Part shown: positions 8,382 through 15,536 of the stretch, piece by piece | Layout: each line of letters opens with the position of its first letter | Position numbering within the stretch: the stretch's first letter is position 1 | Assembly (NCBI RefSeq): GCF_001854325.1 | Contig: NZ_CP017754.1 | Span: forward strand, 3,410,001-3,474,000 | DNA length: 64,000 bases | Direction: 5' to 3' | From: Cupriavidus malaysiensis | GTDB taxonomy: Bacteria > Pseudomonadota > Gammaproteobacteria > Burkholderiales > Burkholderiaceae | Made by a program: the position numbers and the translations under genes | Notes under the pieces: generated by a model | Databases searched by the model: none | The model's input: only the letters and a program-made list of their open reading frames with translations | Told to the model about the DNA's origin: nothing

Positions 8382-10682
8382 CTACTGCAGGAAGCCGAGC
8401 GGGCGACGCTGCCTGACCTCGGGCTTGACCGCATGCTCCTGGCGCAGCTGCGCCAGGAACTCCTCAGGTGTCAGCGCTTCGCCCAGCAGCACGCACTGAC
8501 GCTTCACAGTTGCGAAGTCACCGGGGGTCAGGCAGTCCATCGCATCGAGTTCGCGGCGCATGCTATCGCTCAAGGCACCCGCGTCGCCGCCCAGCGCCTC
8601 GTCGGTGAACATGGCCACACGCTGTGCCGGCTTCAGCGGCAGGAAGCGGATCTTGAACGAAAAGCGCCGCAGCGCAGCCTCATCGATGCGATCGAACAGA
8701 TTGGTGGTGCAGAGGAAGATGCCGTTGAAGCGCTCCATGCCTTGCAGCATTTCGTTGACCTCGGACACCTCGTAGTTGCGCACCGCGTTCTGCCGGCTCT
8801 GCATGAAGCTGTCGGCCTCGTCGAGCAGCAGCACGGCGCCGTCCTCCTCCGCGCGCGCGAACATGGCCGCGATCTGCTGCTCCGTCTCGCCCACGTACTT
8901 GCTCATCAGGTCGGAGGCGCGGCGGATCATCAGCGGCAGGTCCAGGGCGGCGGCGATATGTTCGGCCAGCGCGGTCTTGCCGGTCCCGGGCGGGCCGAAG
9001 AAGCACAGGGTGCCGCGCTGGCGCGCCTGCAGCGCCTGGATGATCTTGTCGACCGCATAGCGCGTTTCCAGGTTCAGGTAGTCGAGCCGGTAATGCGTCA
9101 CCACCGGGCGCGCCTCGGCCTCCGGACGCAGCCCCATGGCCCGATCGGCGTGATCGAGCTGGCGCAGGATCAGGGCTTCCGCCGGCTCCTGCACGCCGGG
9201 ACGCGCCAGTTCGACGAAGCGCGCCGCCGACTGCACCTGGGCCGGCGTCAGCGTCTTGCGCGCGGCCAGCGCGGCGATGAAGGCCTCGCTGACCTGCAGG
9301 CCTTGCAAGTGCTTGCGCAGGATGTTCTCGCGCACCATCGGCGGCGGCACCTTCAGCTCCAGGTGGAACTGGAAACGCCGCAGGTAGGCCGGATCGATCT
9401 GCCGGATCGAGTTCGAGATCCAGATCACCGGCACCGGGTTCTCCTCCAGCGTCTGGTTGACCCAGGCCTTGCCGTTGACCGAGCCGCGCGCGTCCTCGTG
9501 CCCGAGCAGGCTCATCAGCTCACGCGCGCTGCCCGGGAACACGTCCTCGACCTCATCGAACAGCAGCGCGGTGCGCGGCCGCCCGCGCAGGAATGCCTGC
9601 GAGACCTGCAGCGAACGATAGCGGTCCTTGCCCGACAGGCTGTTGCCGTCGCGATCGAGGCAATCGACCTCGTACAGCTCGCAGCCCGCCTCGCGCGCGA
9701 TCAGCCGCGCGAATTCCGTCTTGCCGGTACCGGGCGGCCCGTACAGCAGGATATTGACCCCCGCGGCGTGCTGGCGCGTGGCGTTGCCGAGCAGGGCGGA
9801 CAGGTAGCGCGCGTCGGTCTCGACGTGCGGATAGTCCGAGCAGTCCAGCGTCGGCGGCGCCGCCGGCCGCGTGAAGACCGCCATCATGTCGGCCTCGTCG
9901 GCGTAGTTTCCCAGCAGCACGTGCAGCAGCCGGTCCGACAGGCGCATCAGATCGCCCAGGTCGGTCACGCTGTTCTCCGGCAGCGGCTGTTCGATCAGGT
10001 TCAGCGTCTCCAGGCGCGAGCCGGGCCGCAGCGAAGCGGCCACCTCGGCGGGGCTGGCGCCGGTCAGGCCGGCGAGGATCTGGAACGCCTCCTGGCTGTG
10101 CGCCACCTTGCAGTCGACCATCACCGCGCGCAGGTCGCGCTTGTACTTCGCCAGCGCGGCATAGAGCAGCAGCTTGCGCTCGTGCTCGGGCAGGTCGAGC
10201 ACATGGCTGAGCATGTCGATATTGCGCACCAGCAGCACCCGCTCGCCTTCCAGGCGGGCAGCGATGGCGGCGGCCGACACCTCGAAGACCGCGTACATGT
10301 CCTTGGCGTGGTACTTGACGTACTCGTCCAGGTAGTAGAACAGAGCGCTCTCGTCGAAGGCACTGTTCCACTGACCGTGGCGCTCCAGGAACTCCTCGGC
10401 CGGCAGGCGGGCGGCGCCCTTCCAGGCCGGCATGTCGGCACAGCGGGCAGCCAGGAAACGCTGCACGCGCAGCACCACGCCATAGGGCCAGACCAGTTCC
10501 TGGGCGCTGACCGTCAGCACGTCGTTGATGTTGCTGCGCAGGTTGAAGCGCGGACCGAGCGCGCAGACCACGCGCAGCGCGAACTGCGCGCACATCCAGT
10601 CGAGCGCGGAACTGGTGCCGGCCCCCGGCGTGGCGCGCAGGACGGTCGAACGCTCCTCATCGGCATTGCGGGTGAATTCCAT
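8382..10682 (-). CDS. Double AAA-domain ATPase of unknown function
   Basis: A 766-residue cytoplasmic protein. Residues 1 to about 280 show no motif I recognise. The first AAA module has Walker A LLYGPPGTGKT (312-322), Walker B TALLFDEVEDVF and a sensor region with the Arg pair in IDPAYLRRFQF. The second has Walker A FFGPPGTGKT (561-570), Walker B AVLLLDEADSFM and RIDEAALRRFSFKI. Both look able to bind and split ATP, suggesting a hexameric remodelling machine of the Cdc48/ClpB-like type, but without ClpB's middle domain or a ClpP-binding loop. The neighbours (murI, tonB) give no hint of the substrate. Confidence 0.8.
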   Translation of the reverse strand: MEFTRNADEERSTVLRATPGAGTSSALDWMCAQFALRVVCALGPRFNLRSNINDVLTVSAQELVWPYGVVLRVQRFLAARCADMPAWKGAARLPAEEFLERHGQWNSAFDESALFYYLDEYVKYHAKDMYAVFEVSAAAIAARLEGERVLLVRNIDMLSHVLDLPEHERKLLLYAALAKYKRDLRAVMVDCKVAHSQEAFQILAGLTGASPAEVAASLRPGSRLETLNLIEQPLPENSVTDLGDLMRLSDRLLHVLLGNYADEADMMAVFTRPAAPPTLDCSDYPHVETDARYLSALLGNATRQHAAGVNILLYGPPGTGKTEFARLIAREAGCELYEVDCLDRDGNSLSGKDRYRSLQVSQAFLRGRPRTALLFDEVEDVFPGSARELMSLLGHEDARGSVNGKAWVNQTLEENPVPVIWISNSIRQIDPAYLRRFQFHLELKVPPPMVRENILRKHLQGLQVSEAFIAALAARKTLTPAQVQSAARFVELARPGVQEPAEALILRQLDHADRAMGLRPEAEARPVVTHYRLDYLNLETRYAVDKIIQALQARQRGTLCFFGPPGTGKTALAEHIAAALDLPLMIRRASDLMSKYVGETEQQIAAMFARAEEDGAVLLLDEADSFMQSRQNAVRNYEVSEVNEMLQGMERFNGIFLCTTNLFDRIDEAALRRFSFKIRFLPLKPAQRVAMFTDEALGGDAGALSDSMRRELDAMDCLTPGDFATVKRQCVLLGEALTPEEFLAQLRQEHAVKPEVRQRRPLGFLQ

Positions 10683-10888
10683 AGCCTCGTCCCCTCGCTC
10701 GGGCCGCTGCGCGCCGCTGCGGGTGGCCCGTTTCTCCTATCCTAGCGCGCTTTGCCGCCGGCGCGACATTGCCGCCTACCCTCGGATGCCGGCCTGCGTG
10801 GCTTTGTCGCAGGCCGAGCAGACCGCTTGGAACAGCGGTATAAAGTGGGCTGCATCCTGCCGCCCGCGCCCGAGTGCCGCAAAAGGCA

Positions 10889-10907
10889 ACAAATAAGAAT
10901 CATTATC
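10889..10907 (+). promoter_or_regulatory. Fur box in front of the tonB-exbBD unit
   Basis: The 19 bases match the classical Fur consensus at 14 of 19 positions, with an unbroken right half AATCATTATC. A possible -10 (TATACT, 10911-10916) lies directly after it, so bound Fur would block the polymerase. It suggests induction under iron limitation. Confidence 0.75.
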
Positions 10908-10980
10908 GTTTATACTCGCGAACTGACACGCTGCCAGAGAGCGGCGCTCCCACGGCAACCCGGTTGAAGGAGCGTTTACC

Positions 10981-11046
10981 ATGGAACTGTTGCTCAGCTT
11001 GCTGGTCGGTTGTGGCATTTCGCTAATTCTCTTCTATCGCAAGTAA
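10981..11046 (+). CDS. 21-residue membrane microprotein upstream of tonB
   Basis: A very short gene: MELLLSLLVGCGISLILFYR plus Lys, then TAA. It has the best ribosome site of the region (AAGGAG, about 7 bases before the ATG) and lies between the Fur box and tonB, 60 bases before tonB. The peptide is one hydrophobic helix with a short positive end, the look of a single-span inner-membrane microprotein such as the small subunits of transport or respiratory complexes. Role unknown; as part of the same Fur-controlled transcript it may assist the TonB-ExbBD energy transducer or act as a leader peptide. It could also be untranslated, but the ribosome site argues against that. Confidence 0.6.
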   Translation: MELLLSLLVGCGISLILFYRK

Positions 11047-11106
11047 GCCAGGCCCGCCGTCCATCGCACCATTCGCGCCCACCCGTCGCGACGCCTGTCG
11101 TATCCC

Positions 11107-11763
11107 ATGTTCGATCAACGATTCTTCAAGATCACGGTTGCCGTCCTGCTGTTCCACGCGGGACTGCTGTATCTGGTCCAGAGCGGTCTGGCGCGCAAGT
11201 TCACCGAAGCCGTGATCTCGCCTGAGATCGTGGCACGCATCATCCCGCTGGAGCCGCCCGCGCCGCCGGCACCGCCGCCACCCAAACCCCAGTCCAAACC
11301 CGAGCCGCCCAAGCAGGTCAAGGTGACGACGCCCAGACCGCAGCCGCAGCCGCAGCAGCCCAAGGTCGAACCGGTCGCCTCGCTGCCACCGACGCCCAAC
11401 GCGATCGAGGCGCCGCCCGCGCCACCGGCACCGCCTGCGCCAGCCGCACCGGCCGAGCCGCCGGCCCCGGTATCGAGCGCGCCGCGCGCGGTCGGCATCG
11501 GCGAGATCCAGTGCTCGCCGCCGCAGCCGGTCTATCCGTCGCAGTCGCGCCGCATGGGCGAGACCGGGCGCGCCGTGGTACGCCTGACCACCGATGAGAG
11601 CGGCAAGGTCGTCAAGACCAGCGTGTCCACGTCGAGCGGATCGTCGCGCCTGGATCAGGCGGCGGAAGACGCCGTCAAGCGCATGCGCTGCAAGCCGTAC
11701 ATGGACAACGGCCGTGCCGTGGCGGTGACCGCGCAGCAGCCGATCGCCTTCGAACTCAACTGA
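11107..11763 (+). CDS. tonB: TonB energy transducer protein
   Basis: A 218-residue inner-membrane-anchored periplasmic protein that passes proton-motive energy to outer-membrane siderophore and heme receptors. It has an N-terminal signal-anchor (ITVAVLLFHAGLLYLV), a long Pro/Lys/Gln-rich spacer (residues about 45-130) that spans the periplasm, and a C-terminal TonB domain with the YP box (VYPSQSRRMGETGRAVVRL). It stands first in a tonB-exbB-exbD row behind the Fur box; spacing to exbB is 51 bases. No strong ribosome site is seen before the ATG, so translation may depend on the microprotein gene upstream. Confidence 0.93.
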   Translation: MFDQRFFKITVAVLLFHAGLLYLVQSGLARKFTEAVISPEIVARIIPLEPPAPPAPPPPKPQSKPEPPKQVKVTTPRPQPQPQQPKVEPVASLPPTPNAIEAPPAPPAPPAPAAPAEPPAPVSSAPRAVGIGEIQCSPPQPVYPSQSRRMGETGRAVVRLTTDESGKVVKTSVSTSSGSSRLDQAAEDAVKRMRCKPYMDNGRAVAVTAQQPIAFELN

Positions 11764-11814
11764 TCCCGGATCCCCGGAATCGACTTATTCCATCCCGACC
11801 TACCAGGAACCAAC

Positions 11815-12543
11815 ATGCAGGACCTCGGACTCTCCCACCTCTGGGCGCAAGGCGATTTCGTCATGCGTGCGACCGCCATCATTCTGCTCATCATGTCGCT
11901 GTCTTCGTGGATCGTGATCCTCACCAAGGCGTGGGATCTGGTCCGCCTGAAGAAGATGGCGCAGGGCGCGGAAAAGCGCTTCTGGCACTCGGATGACTTC
12001 GACCACGCACTCGAGACCCTGGGCGCCAGCGATGCCAATCCCTTCCGCACGCTGGCCATCACCGGCAAGGAAGCCGCCCAGCACCACCGCGCCAGCCAGC
12101 CGCAGCTGCACGACGTGATGGATATCTCGGACTGGCTGACCCGTTCGCTGAAGAGCGCCATCGACGACGCCGTGTCGCGCATGCAATCCGGCCTGGCCGT
12201 GCTGGCCTCGGTCGGCTCGACCGCGCCTTTCGTGGGCCTGTTCGGCACCGTGTGGGGTATCTACCATGCACTGATCGGCATCGGCGCGTCGGGCGTGCCG
12301 ACCATCGACAAGGTAGCCGGCCCGGTCGGCGAAGCGCTGATCATGACGGCCTTCGGCCTGGCCGTGGCGATCCCGGCGGTGCTCGGCTACAACGCCCTGA
12401 CGCGCGGCAACAAGTCGGTCATCTCGAAGCTCAACCGCTTCGCCCACGACCTGCACGCCTACTTCGTGACCGGCGCCCGCGTGCGTCCCGGCACGGGCCG
12501 CACGGGCGAAGACGGCTCGGTGCGCCTGGCCGTGAAGAACTGA
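11815..12543 (+). CDS. exbB: ExbB/TolQ-family proton channel subunit
   Basis: A 242-residue MotA/TolQ/ExbB protein forming the pentameric proton channel that drives TonB. The first membrane helix (ATAIILLIMSLSSWIVILTK) is followed by a large cytoplasmic loop and two more helices; LASVGSTAPFVGLFGTVWGI is the family signature. AGGAA precedes the ATG. The position between tonB and exbD and the Fur site favour ExbB over TolQ. Confidence 0.93.
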   Translation: MQDLGLSHLWAQGDFVMRATAIILLIMSLSSWIVILTKAWDLVRLKKMAQGAEKRFWHSDDFDHALETLGASDANPFRTLAITGKEAAQHHRASQPQLHDVMDISDWLTRSLKSAIDDAVSRMQSGLAVLASVGSTAPFVGLFGTVWGIYHALIGIGASGVPTIDKVAGPVGEALIMTAFGLAVAIPAVLGYNALTRGNKSVISKLNRFAHDLHAYFVTGARVRPGTGRTGEDGSVRLAVKN

Positions 12544-12592
12544 GCCGGCTCGCCCCGCTCCCGAACCAACCCCAACGCCAAAGGAAGTCATC

Positions 12593-13006
12593 ATGGCATT
12601 CGGCACCCTGGAAGGTGACGACGACGAGGTGATGAGCGAGATCAACATGACGCCGCTGGTCGACGTCATGCTGGTATTGCTGATCATCTTCATCATCACC
12701 ATTCCCGTGATCAACCACGCGGTCAAGATCGATCTGCCGCGCGCGACCAACCAGCCCAACGACCAGAAGCCGCAGAACATCAACGTGTCGATCGATGCAG
12801 CCGGCAAGGTCTACTGGAACCAGGCCGAAGTGGATGACGCCACCCTGGACAACAACATCGCACAGGCTGCCAAGCAGGAACCCCAGCCTGAACTGCACCT
12901 GCGCGCTGACCGCGACGTACGCTACGAGCGCGTGGCGCAGGTCATGGCCGCGGCCCAGCACGGCGGCCTCGGCAAGATCGGCTTCATCACCGAACCCAAG
13001 CACTGA
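12593..13006 (+). CDS. exbD: ExbD/TolR-family protein
   Basis: A 137-residue partner of ExbB: short cytoplasmic N terminus, one membrane helix (VDVMLVLLIIFIITIPVI) with the essential Asp (NMTPLVDVM), and a periplasmic domain. AAGGAAG stands before the ATG. A strong terminator 40 bases after the stop closes the unit. Confidence 0.93.
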   Translation: MAFGTLEGDDDEVMSEINMTPLVDVMLVLLIIFIITIPVINHAVKIDLPRATNQPNDQKPQNINVSIDAAGKVYWNQAEVDDATLDNNIAQAAKQEPQPELHLRADRDVRYERVAQVMAAAQHGGLGKIGFITEPKH

Positions 13007-13045
13007 CGCGGCATGCGGCACCGCGTGCTGCCGTCCGCATCGAGC

Positions 13046-13072
13046 AAGGCATCCTTCGGGATGCCTTTTTTC
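13046..13072 (+). terminator. Terminator after exbD
   Basis: Nine-bp stem AAGGCATCC/GGATGCCTT with a TTCG tetraloop and a TTTT tail: a textbook Rho-independent terminator. Confidence 0.9.
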
Positions 13073-13199
13073 TTTTCACTCCCCCGCGACTGCCCGCCCG
13101 ATGAATTTGCTCCCTCCGCGCGTACGTCGCCCCGCCCTGCAGAAGATGCGCCACGGTCCGCCGGCCGAGTTGTAAAGTTTGGTGAACCCCCATTGTATT

Positions 13200-13218
13200 G
13201 ATAACCATTCGCATTTAA
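13200..13218 (+). promoter_or_regulatory. Fur-like site in front of hemP
   Basis: GATAACCATTCGCATTTAA fits the Fur consensus at 11 of 19 positions, with both outer arms (GATAA, CATT) kept. It lies 66 bases before the hemP start. Iron or heme regulation is an inference. Confidence 0.55.
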
Positions 13219-13284
13219 GATGGTCGTACCTGACCAATACACAAGCCGGCATGCATTGCCGGCACCGAGACCTACCGGAGTCCG

Positions 13285-13614
13285 ATGATGAGCACCTTTG
13301 CCCTGCCGCTGCCGCAACCGCGCGAAGTCACCCGCCGGCGTCTATCCTTGCGCCGCGTTGAAGTGAACCCCGCGCAGCCGCGCCGGGAAACGCCGGCGGC
13401 TGCGGCAATCGAAACCGTGAAATGCGCAGTGGCGGCGCTGCCCGCCCGTCTCGAGGCTCTGGTCCGGGACAGCCGGCCCGCGGCACCCGCCACGGGTGAA
13501 CCGGTGCATCTCGACACCTTGATGCGGGGCGCCAGCACGCTGCCGATCCTGCACAACGGCGAGGTCTACACCTTGCGCATCACGCGCTACGGCAAGCTGA
13601 TCCTGACCAAATAA
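13285..13614 (+). CDS. hemP: HemP-family hemin uptake protein with an N-terminal extension
   Basis: A 109-residue protein whose last 40 residues are HemP-like (LDTLMRGASTLPILHNGEVY and TLRITRYGKLILTK), a small fold found in heme uptake loci and required for heme use in some Burkholderia. Most HemP proteins are about 60-70 residues; here the first 65 are basic and Ala/Pro-rich with no known motif. GGAG lies 4 bases before the first ATG and 7 before a second ATG, so translation may start at 13288. A Fur-like site lies upstream and a palindromic terminator downstream. It is its own unit, separate from exbBD. Confidence 0.85.
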   Translation: MMSTFALPLPQPREVTRRRLSLRRVEVNPAQPRRETPAAAAIETVKCAVAALPARLEALVRDSRPAAPATGEPVHLDTLMRGASTLPILHNGEVYTLRITRYGKLILTK

Positions 13615-13680
13615 GCAAACGGGGAAAGAACCGCGGCACGCGCCACCGCAAGGTGGACCGGCGATGGCGCAACAAAAGGA

Positions 13681-13706
13681 AAACGGGGCGCCATGGCGCC
13701 CCGTTT
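13681..13706. terminator. Palindromic, probably bidirectional terminator
   Basis: A perfect 26-bp palindrome (13+13) with A-runs on the left and T-runs on the right, lying between the convergent hemP gene and the HbpS/GlcG-type gene. It can end transcription from both sides. Confidence 0.8.
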
Positions 13707-13772
13707 TTCGTTGCCGCGGCCCGCCTCGCGAGCGTCTTGGCATGCAGGACCGGCGCATGCCGGCCCCCCCGC

Positions 13773-14180
13773 TCAGACTCCCAGCGCGGCGATGCCAGCG
13801 CGGGCGATCTGGGCATCTTCGGCCGACTTGACTCCCGAGACACCGACCGCACCGACCACCTGGTCGTTGACCACGATGGGCACGCCGCCTTCCAGCATGC
13901 CTTGCAGCACCGGGGCCGTCGTGAAGGAGTGGCGGCCGTTGTTGATCATGTCCTCGTAGATCTTGGACTCGCGGCGACCCAGCGAGGAAGTGCGGGCCTT
14001 CTCGGTGGCGATATAGGCCGAGATCGGGGCAGCGCCGTCCAGGCGCACCATGGCAAGAGGATGGCCGCCATCGTCGACCACGACGATCGCGACGGCCCAG
14101 TGATTGGCCTTCGCCTCGGCTTCTGCCGCGGCAAGCACCTTCTTCACGTCATCAGCCGTCAGCACGGTTTTCTGCTGCAT
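13773..14180 (-). CDS. HbpS/GlcG-family heme-binding-like protein
   Basis: A 135-residue protein of the GlcG/HbpS (DUF336) fold: VLAAAEAEAKANHWAVAIVV, DDGGHPLAMVRLDGA, the TEKARTSSLGR segment and the glycine-rich end GGVPIVVNDQVVGAVGVSG. Members bind heme or corrinoids, or act with glycolate and diol enzymes. No signal peptide is present, so it should be cytoplasmic. The ATG at 14180 is chosen for its GAGGAGAG ribosome site; the frame opens earlier at 14201. Standing beside hemP and tonB-exbBD, a heme-related role is attractive but not shown. Confidence 0.8.
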   Translation of the reverse strand: MQQKTVLTADDVKKVLAAAEAEAKANHWAVAIVVVDDGGHPLAMVRLDGAAPISAYIATEKARTSSLGRRESKIYEDMINNGRHSFTTAPVLQGMLEGGVPIVVNDQVVGAVGVSGVKSAEDAQIARAGIAALGV

Positions 14181-14265
14181 ACCACTCTCCTCGAAAATCA
14201 TTGCGAAACAGGAGCCGGCAGTATAGCTGCTGGCGCCGGGCCGCTGCCATGGGCGAAAGCACGCC

Positions 14266-14298
14266 TAAAAAGCAAAAGACCCGCAACATTTGCGGGTC
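14266..14298 (-). terminator. Terminator after the repeat-protein gene
   Basis: Stem GACCCGCAA/TTGCGGGTC with a 3-base loop; on the minus strand the tail is TTTTGCTTTTT. It follows the repeat-protein gene and precedes the HbpS/GlcG-type gene, so the two are separate units. Confidence 0.8.
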
Positions 14299-14358
14299 CT
14301 TTTCAGTCTGTTTTCCTGCTGCGCGGGGCCGGCCGGGGGAAGCCGGCACCCACCGGCA

Positions 14359-14619
14359 TCAGACGCCTTCCGAGAACGGGTCGCGGCGGTCGCCGACCTT
14401 CGCACCGTCGGTGTACGGGTCTACCTTGCCCAGCTTGGCGCCGTCCGTGTACGGATCCACCTTGCCCAGCTTCGCGCCGTCGGTGTACGGATCGGCCTTG
14501 CCGATCTTGGCGCCATCGAGATAGGGGTCGACCTTGCGCGGGGCGGCTTGCGCCGAAACGGAAAGGGCCGACAGGGCGGTAAGGGCGGCAAGCGCCACCA
14601 GGCTGGTCTTGATCTTCAT
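14359..14619 (-). CDS. Small secreted protein built of DPYTDGAKLGK repeats
   Basis: An 86-residue protein with a clear signal peptide (MKIKTSLVALAALTALSALS, cut probably after AQA). The mature part is nearly all repeats of 12 residues: DPYLDGAKIGKA, DPYTDGAKLGKV twice, then DPYTDGAKVGDR and DPFSEGV. The DNA repeat unit is 36 bp. AAGGA lies 10 bases before the chosen ATG; the frame opens further upstream without a better site. Exported to the periplasm or beyond; function unknown. The regular Asp/Tyr/Lys pattern could bind metal or be a structural filler. I know no characterised family for it. Confidence 0.7.
   Translation of the reverse strand: MKIKTSLVALAALTALSALSVSAQAAPRKVDPYLDGAKIGKADPYTDGAKLGKVDPYTDGAKLGKVDPYTDGAKVGDRRDPFSEGV
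14407..14538 (-). repeat. 36-bp in-frame tandem repeats
   Basis: Three full units (14407-14442, 14443-14478, 14479-14514) and a diverged partial fourth (to 14538) coding for the DPYTDGAK repeats. The units differ mostly at third codon positions, so the peptide is kept under selection and the array is not a fresh duplication. Confidence 0.85.
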
Positions 14620-14869
14620 GTCGCGGTCATCCTTGTATTTGATGCGAGCCATCACCATCCTTGCCGGGCGCCTTCGTGTCGCGCCTGTCATGACGGTGTC
14701 ACAGCAATAGTGTAGGGGAAAACCCTAGGCCAAAGTGATGTCCGCTTTGATCAGTCACTTCAGTTTTTTTGACCCTCACCAAAATAGGGAAAAAAGAAGG
14801 GAACCTTGCACCACTTTCGACGTCGTCATCGCCCCGAGACAAAGCATCGGAATCCCGGCGACCAATGAC

Positions 14870-14893
14870 CAGGGGCTCCTGACGGAGCCCCTG
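14870..14893. other. Hairpin after the Pro/Tyr-rich protein gene
   Basis: A 10-bp perfect inverted repeat, CAGGGGCTCC/GGAGCCCCTG, with a 4-base loop, 52 bases past the stop of the minus-strand gene at 14945. No T-run follows on the minus strand, so it may protect the mRNA end or be a weak terminator. The rest of the space 14620-14944 holds no gene. Confidence 0.4.
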
Positions 14894-14944
14894 TTGACAC
14901 TGCCGGCACGGCATCGGCGCTTGTCGCACCATGCCCTGCCCCGC

Positions 14945-15262
14945 TCAATGACGCCAGTGTCCGCGACCGTGCCACCGGCCCGGCGGGCCGTAGAAGCGCG
15001 GACCACCGTAGTAGTAGCCCGGACCGTAATACACCGGTGCCGGGCGCACGATCACGGGCGGCGCACCGTAGTACACCGGCGCGGGCGCGACCACCACCGG
15101 CGGAGGCGGCGCATAGTAGACCGGCGGAGGCGGATAGTAGGCGGGAGCCCCGACGACCACGCCGGGCACGCCAATCGCCACGCCAACGCTGACGTGCGCC
15201 ATGGCCGCGCCTGATGCGAGCGCTGCCGCGACGCCAAGACCTGCAAGCATCCAACGCTTCAT
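14945..15262 (-). CDS. Small secreted Pro/Tyr-rich protein
   Basis: A 105-residue protein with a signal peptide (MKRWMLAGLGVAAALASGAA, cut after AMA). A short Gly/Val-rich part (VSVGVAIGVPGVVVGAP) is followed by proline-tyrosine-rich repeats (YYPPPPVYYAPPPPVVV, PAPVYYG) and a basic Gly/Arg/His end (RWHGRGHWRH). Such YXPP proteins are common in the envelope of Burkholderiales but uncharacterised. The C-terminal His/Arg cluster might bind metal or RNA; this is a guess. Confidence 0.7.
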   Translation of the reverse strand: MKRWMLAGLGVAAALASGAAMAHVSVGVAIGVPGVVVGAPAYYPPPPVYYAPPPPVVVAPAPVYYGAPPVIVRPAPVYYGPGYYYGGPRFYGPPGRWHGRGHWRH

Positions 15263-15422
15263 GTTCGTGCCTCTGGTTGTGACGGGATTTATACGGTCAT
15301 TGTAAAACCCCAGGAAAATCCAGGTGCAACCGTCGGGACGACATTGTTACCAGTCGTAACCGGGAACATGGCGGCGCGCTTGCATCCAACCGCCCGAACC
15401 ACCACAATACCGGGCTTGCCGG

Positions 15423-15509
15423 GCGGCCGTGGAGAAATTGGTAGACTCAGCAGACTTAAAATCTGCCGCCTTCACAGGCTTACGGGTTCGAGTCCCGTCG
15501 GCCGCACCA
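15423..15509 (+). tRNA. tRNA-Leu (anticodon TAA)
   Basis: An 87-nt class II tRNA. The acceptor GCGGCCG pairs with CGGCCGC, the anticodon loop is CTTAAAA, there is a variable arm, T-loop GTTCGAG, and CCA is encoded. The anticodon UAA reads UUA/UUG. It corresponds to E. coli leuZ. Confidence 0.95.
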
Positions 15510-15536
15510 GCAACTCCCGCCCATCCTCCCGTGGCT

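Noticed and set aside
7449..10745. A plus-strand frame of 1098 codons over murI and the ATPase gene
   Set aside because: It is out of frame with murI and antisense to the ATPase; composition is typical shadow coding.
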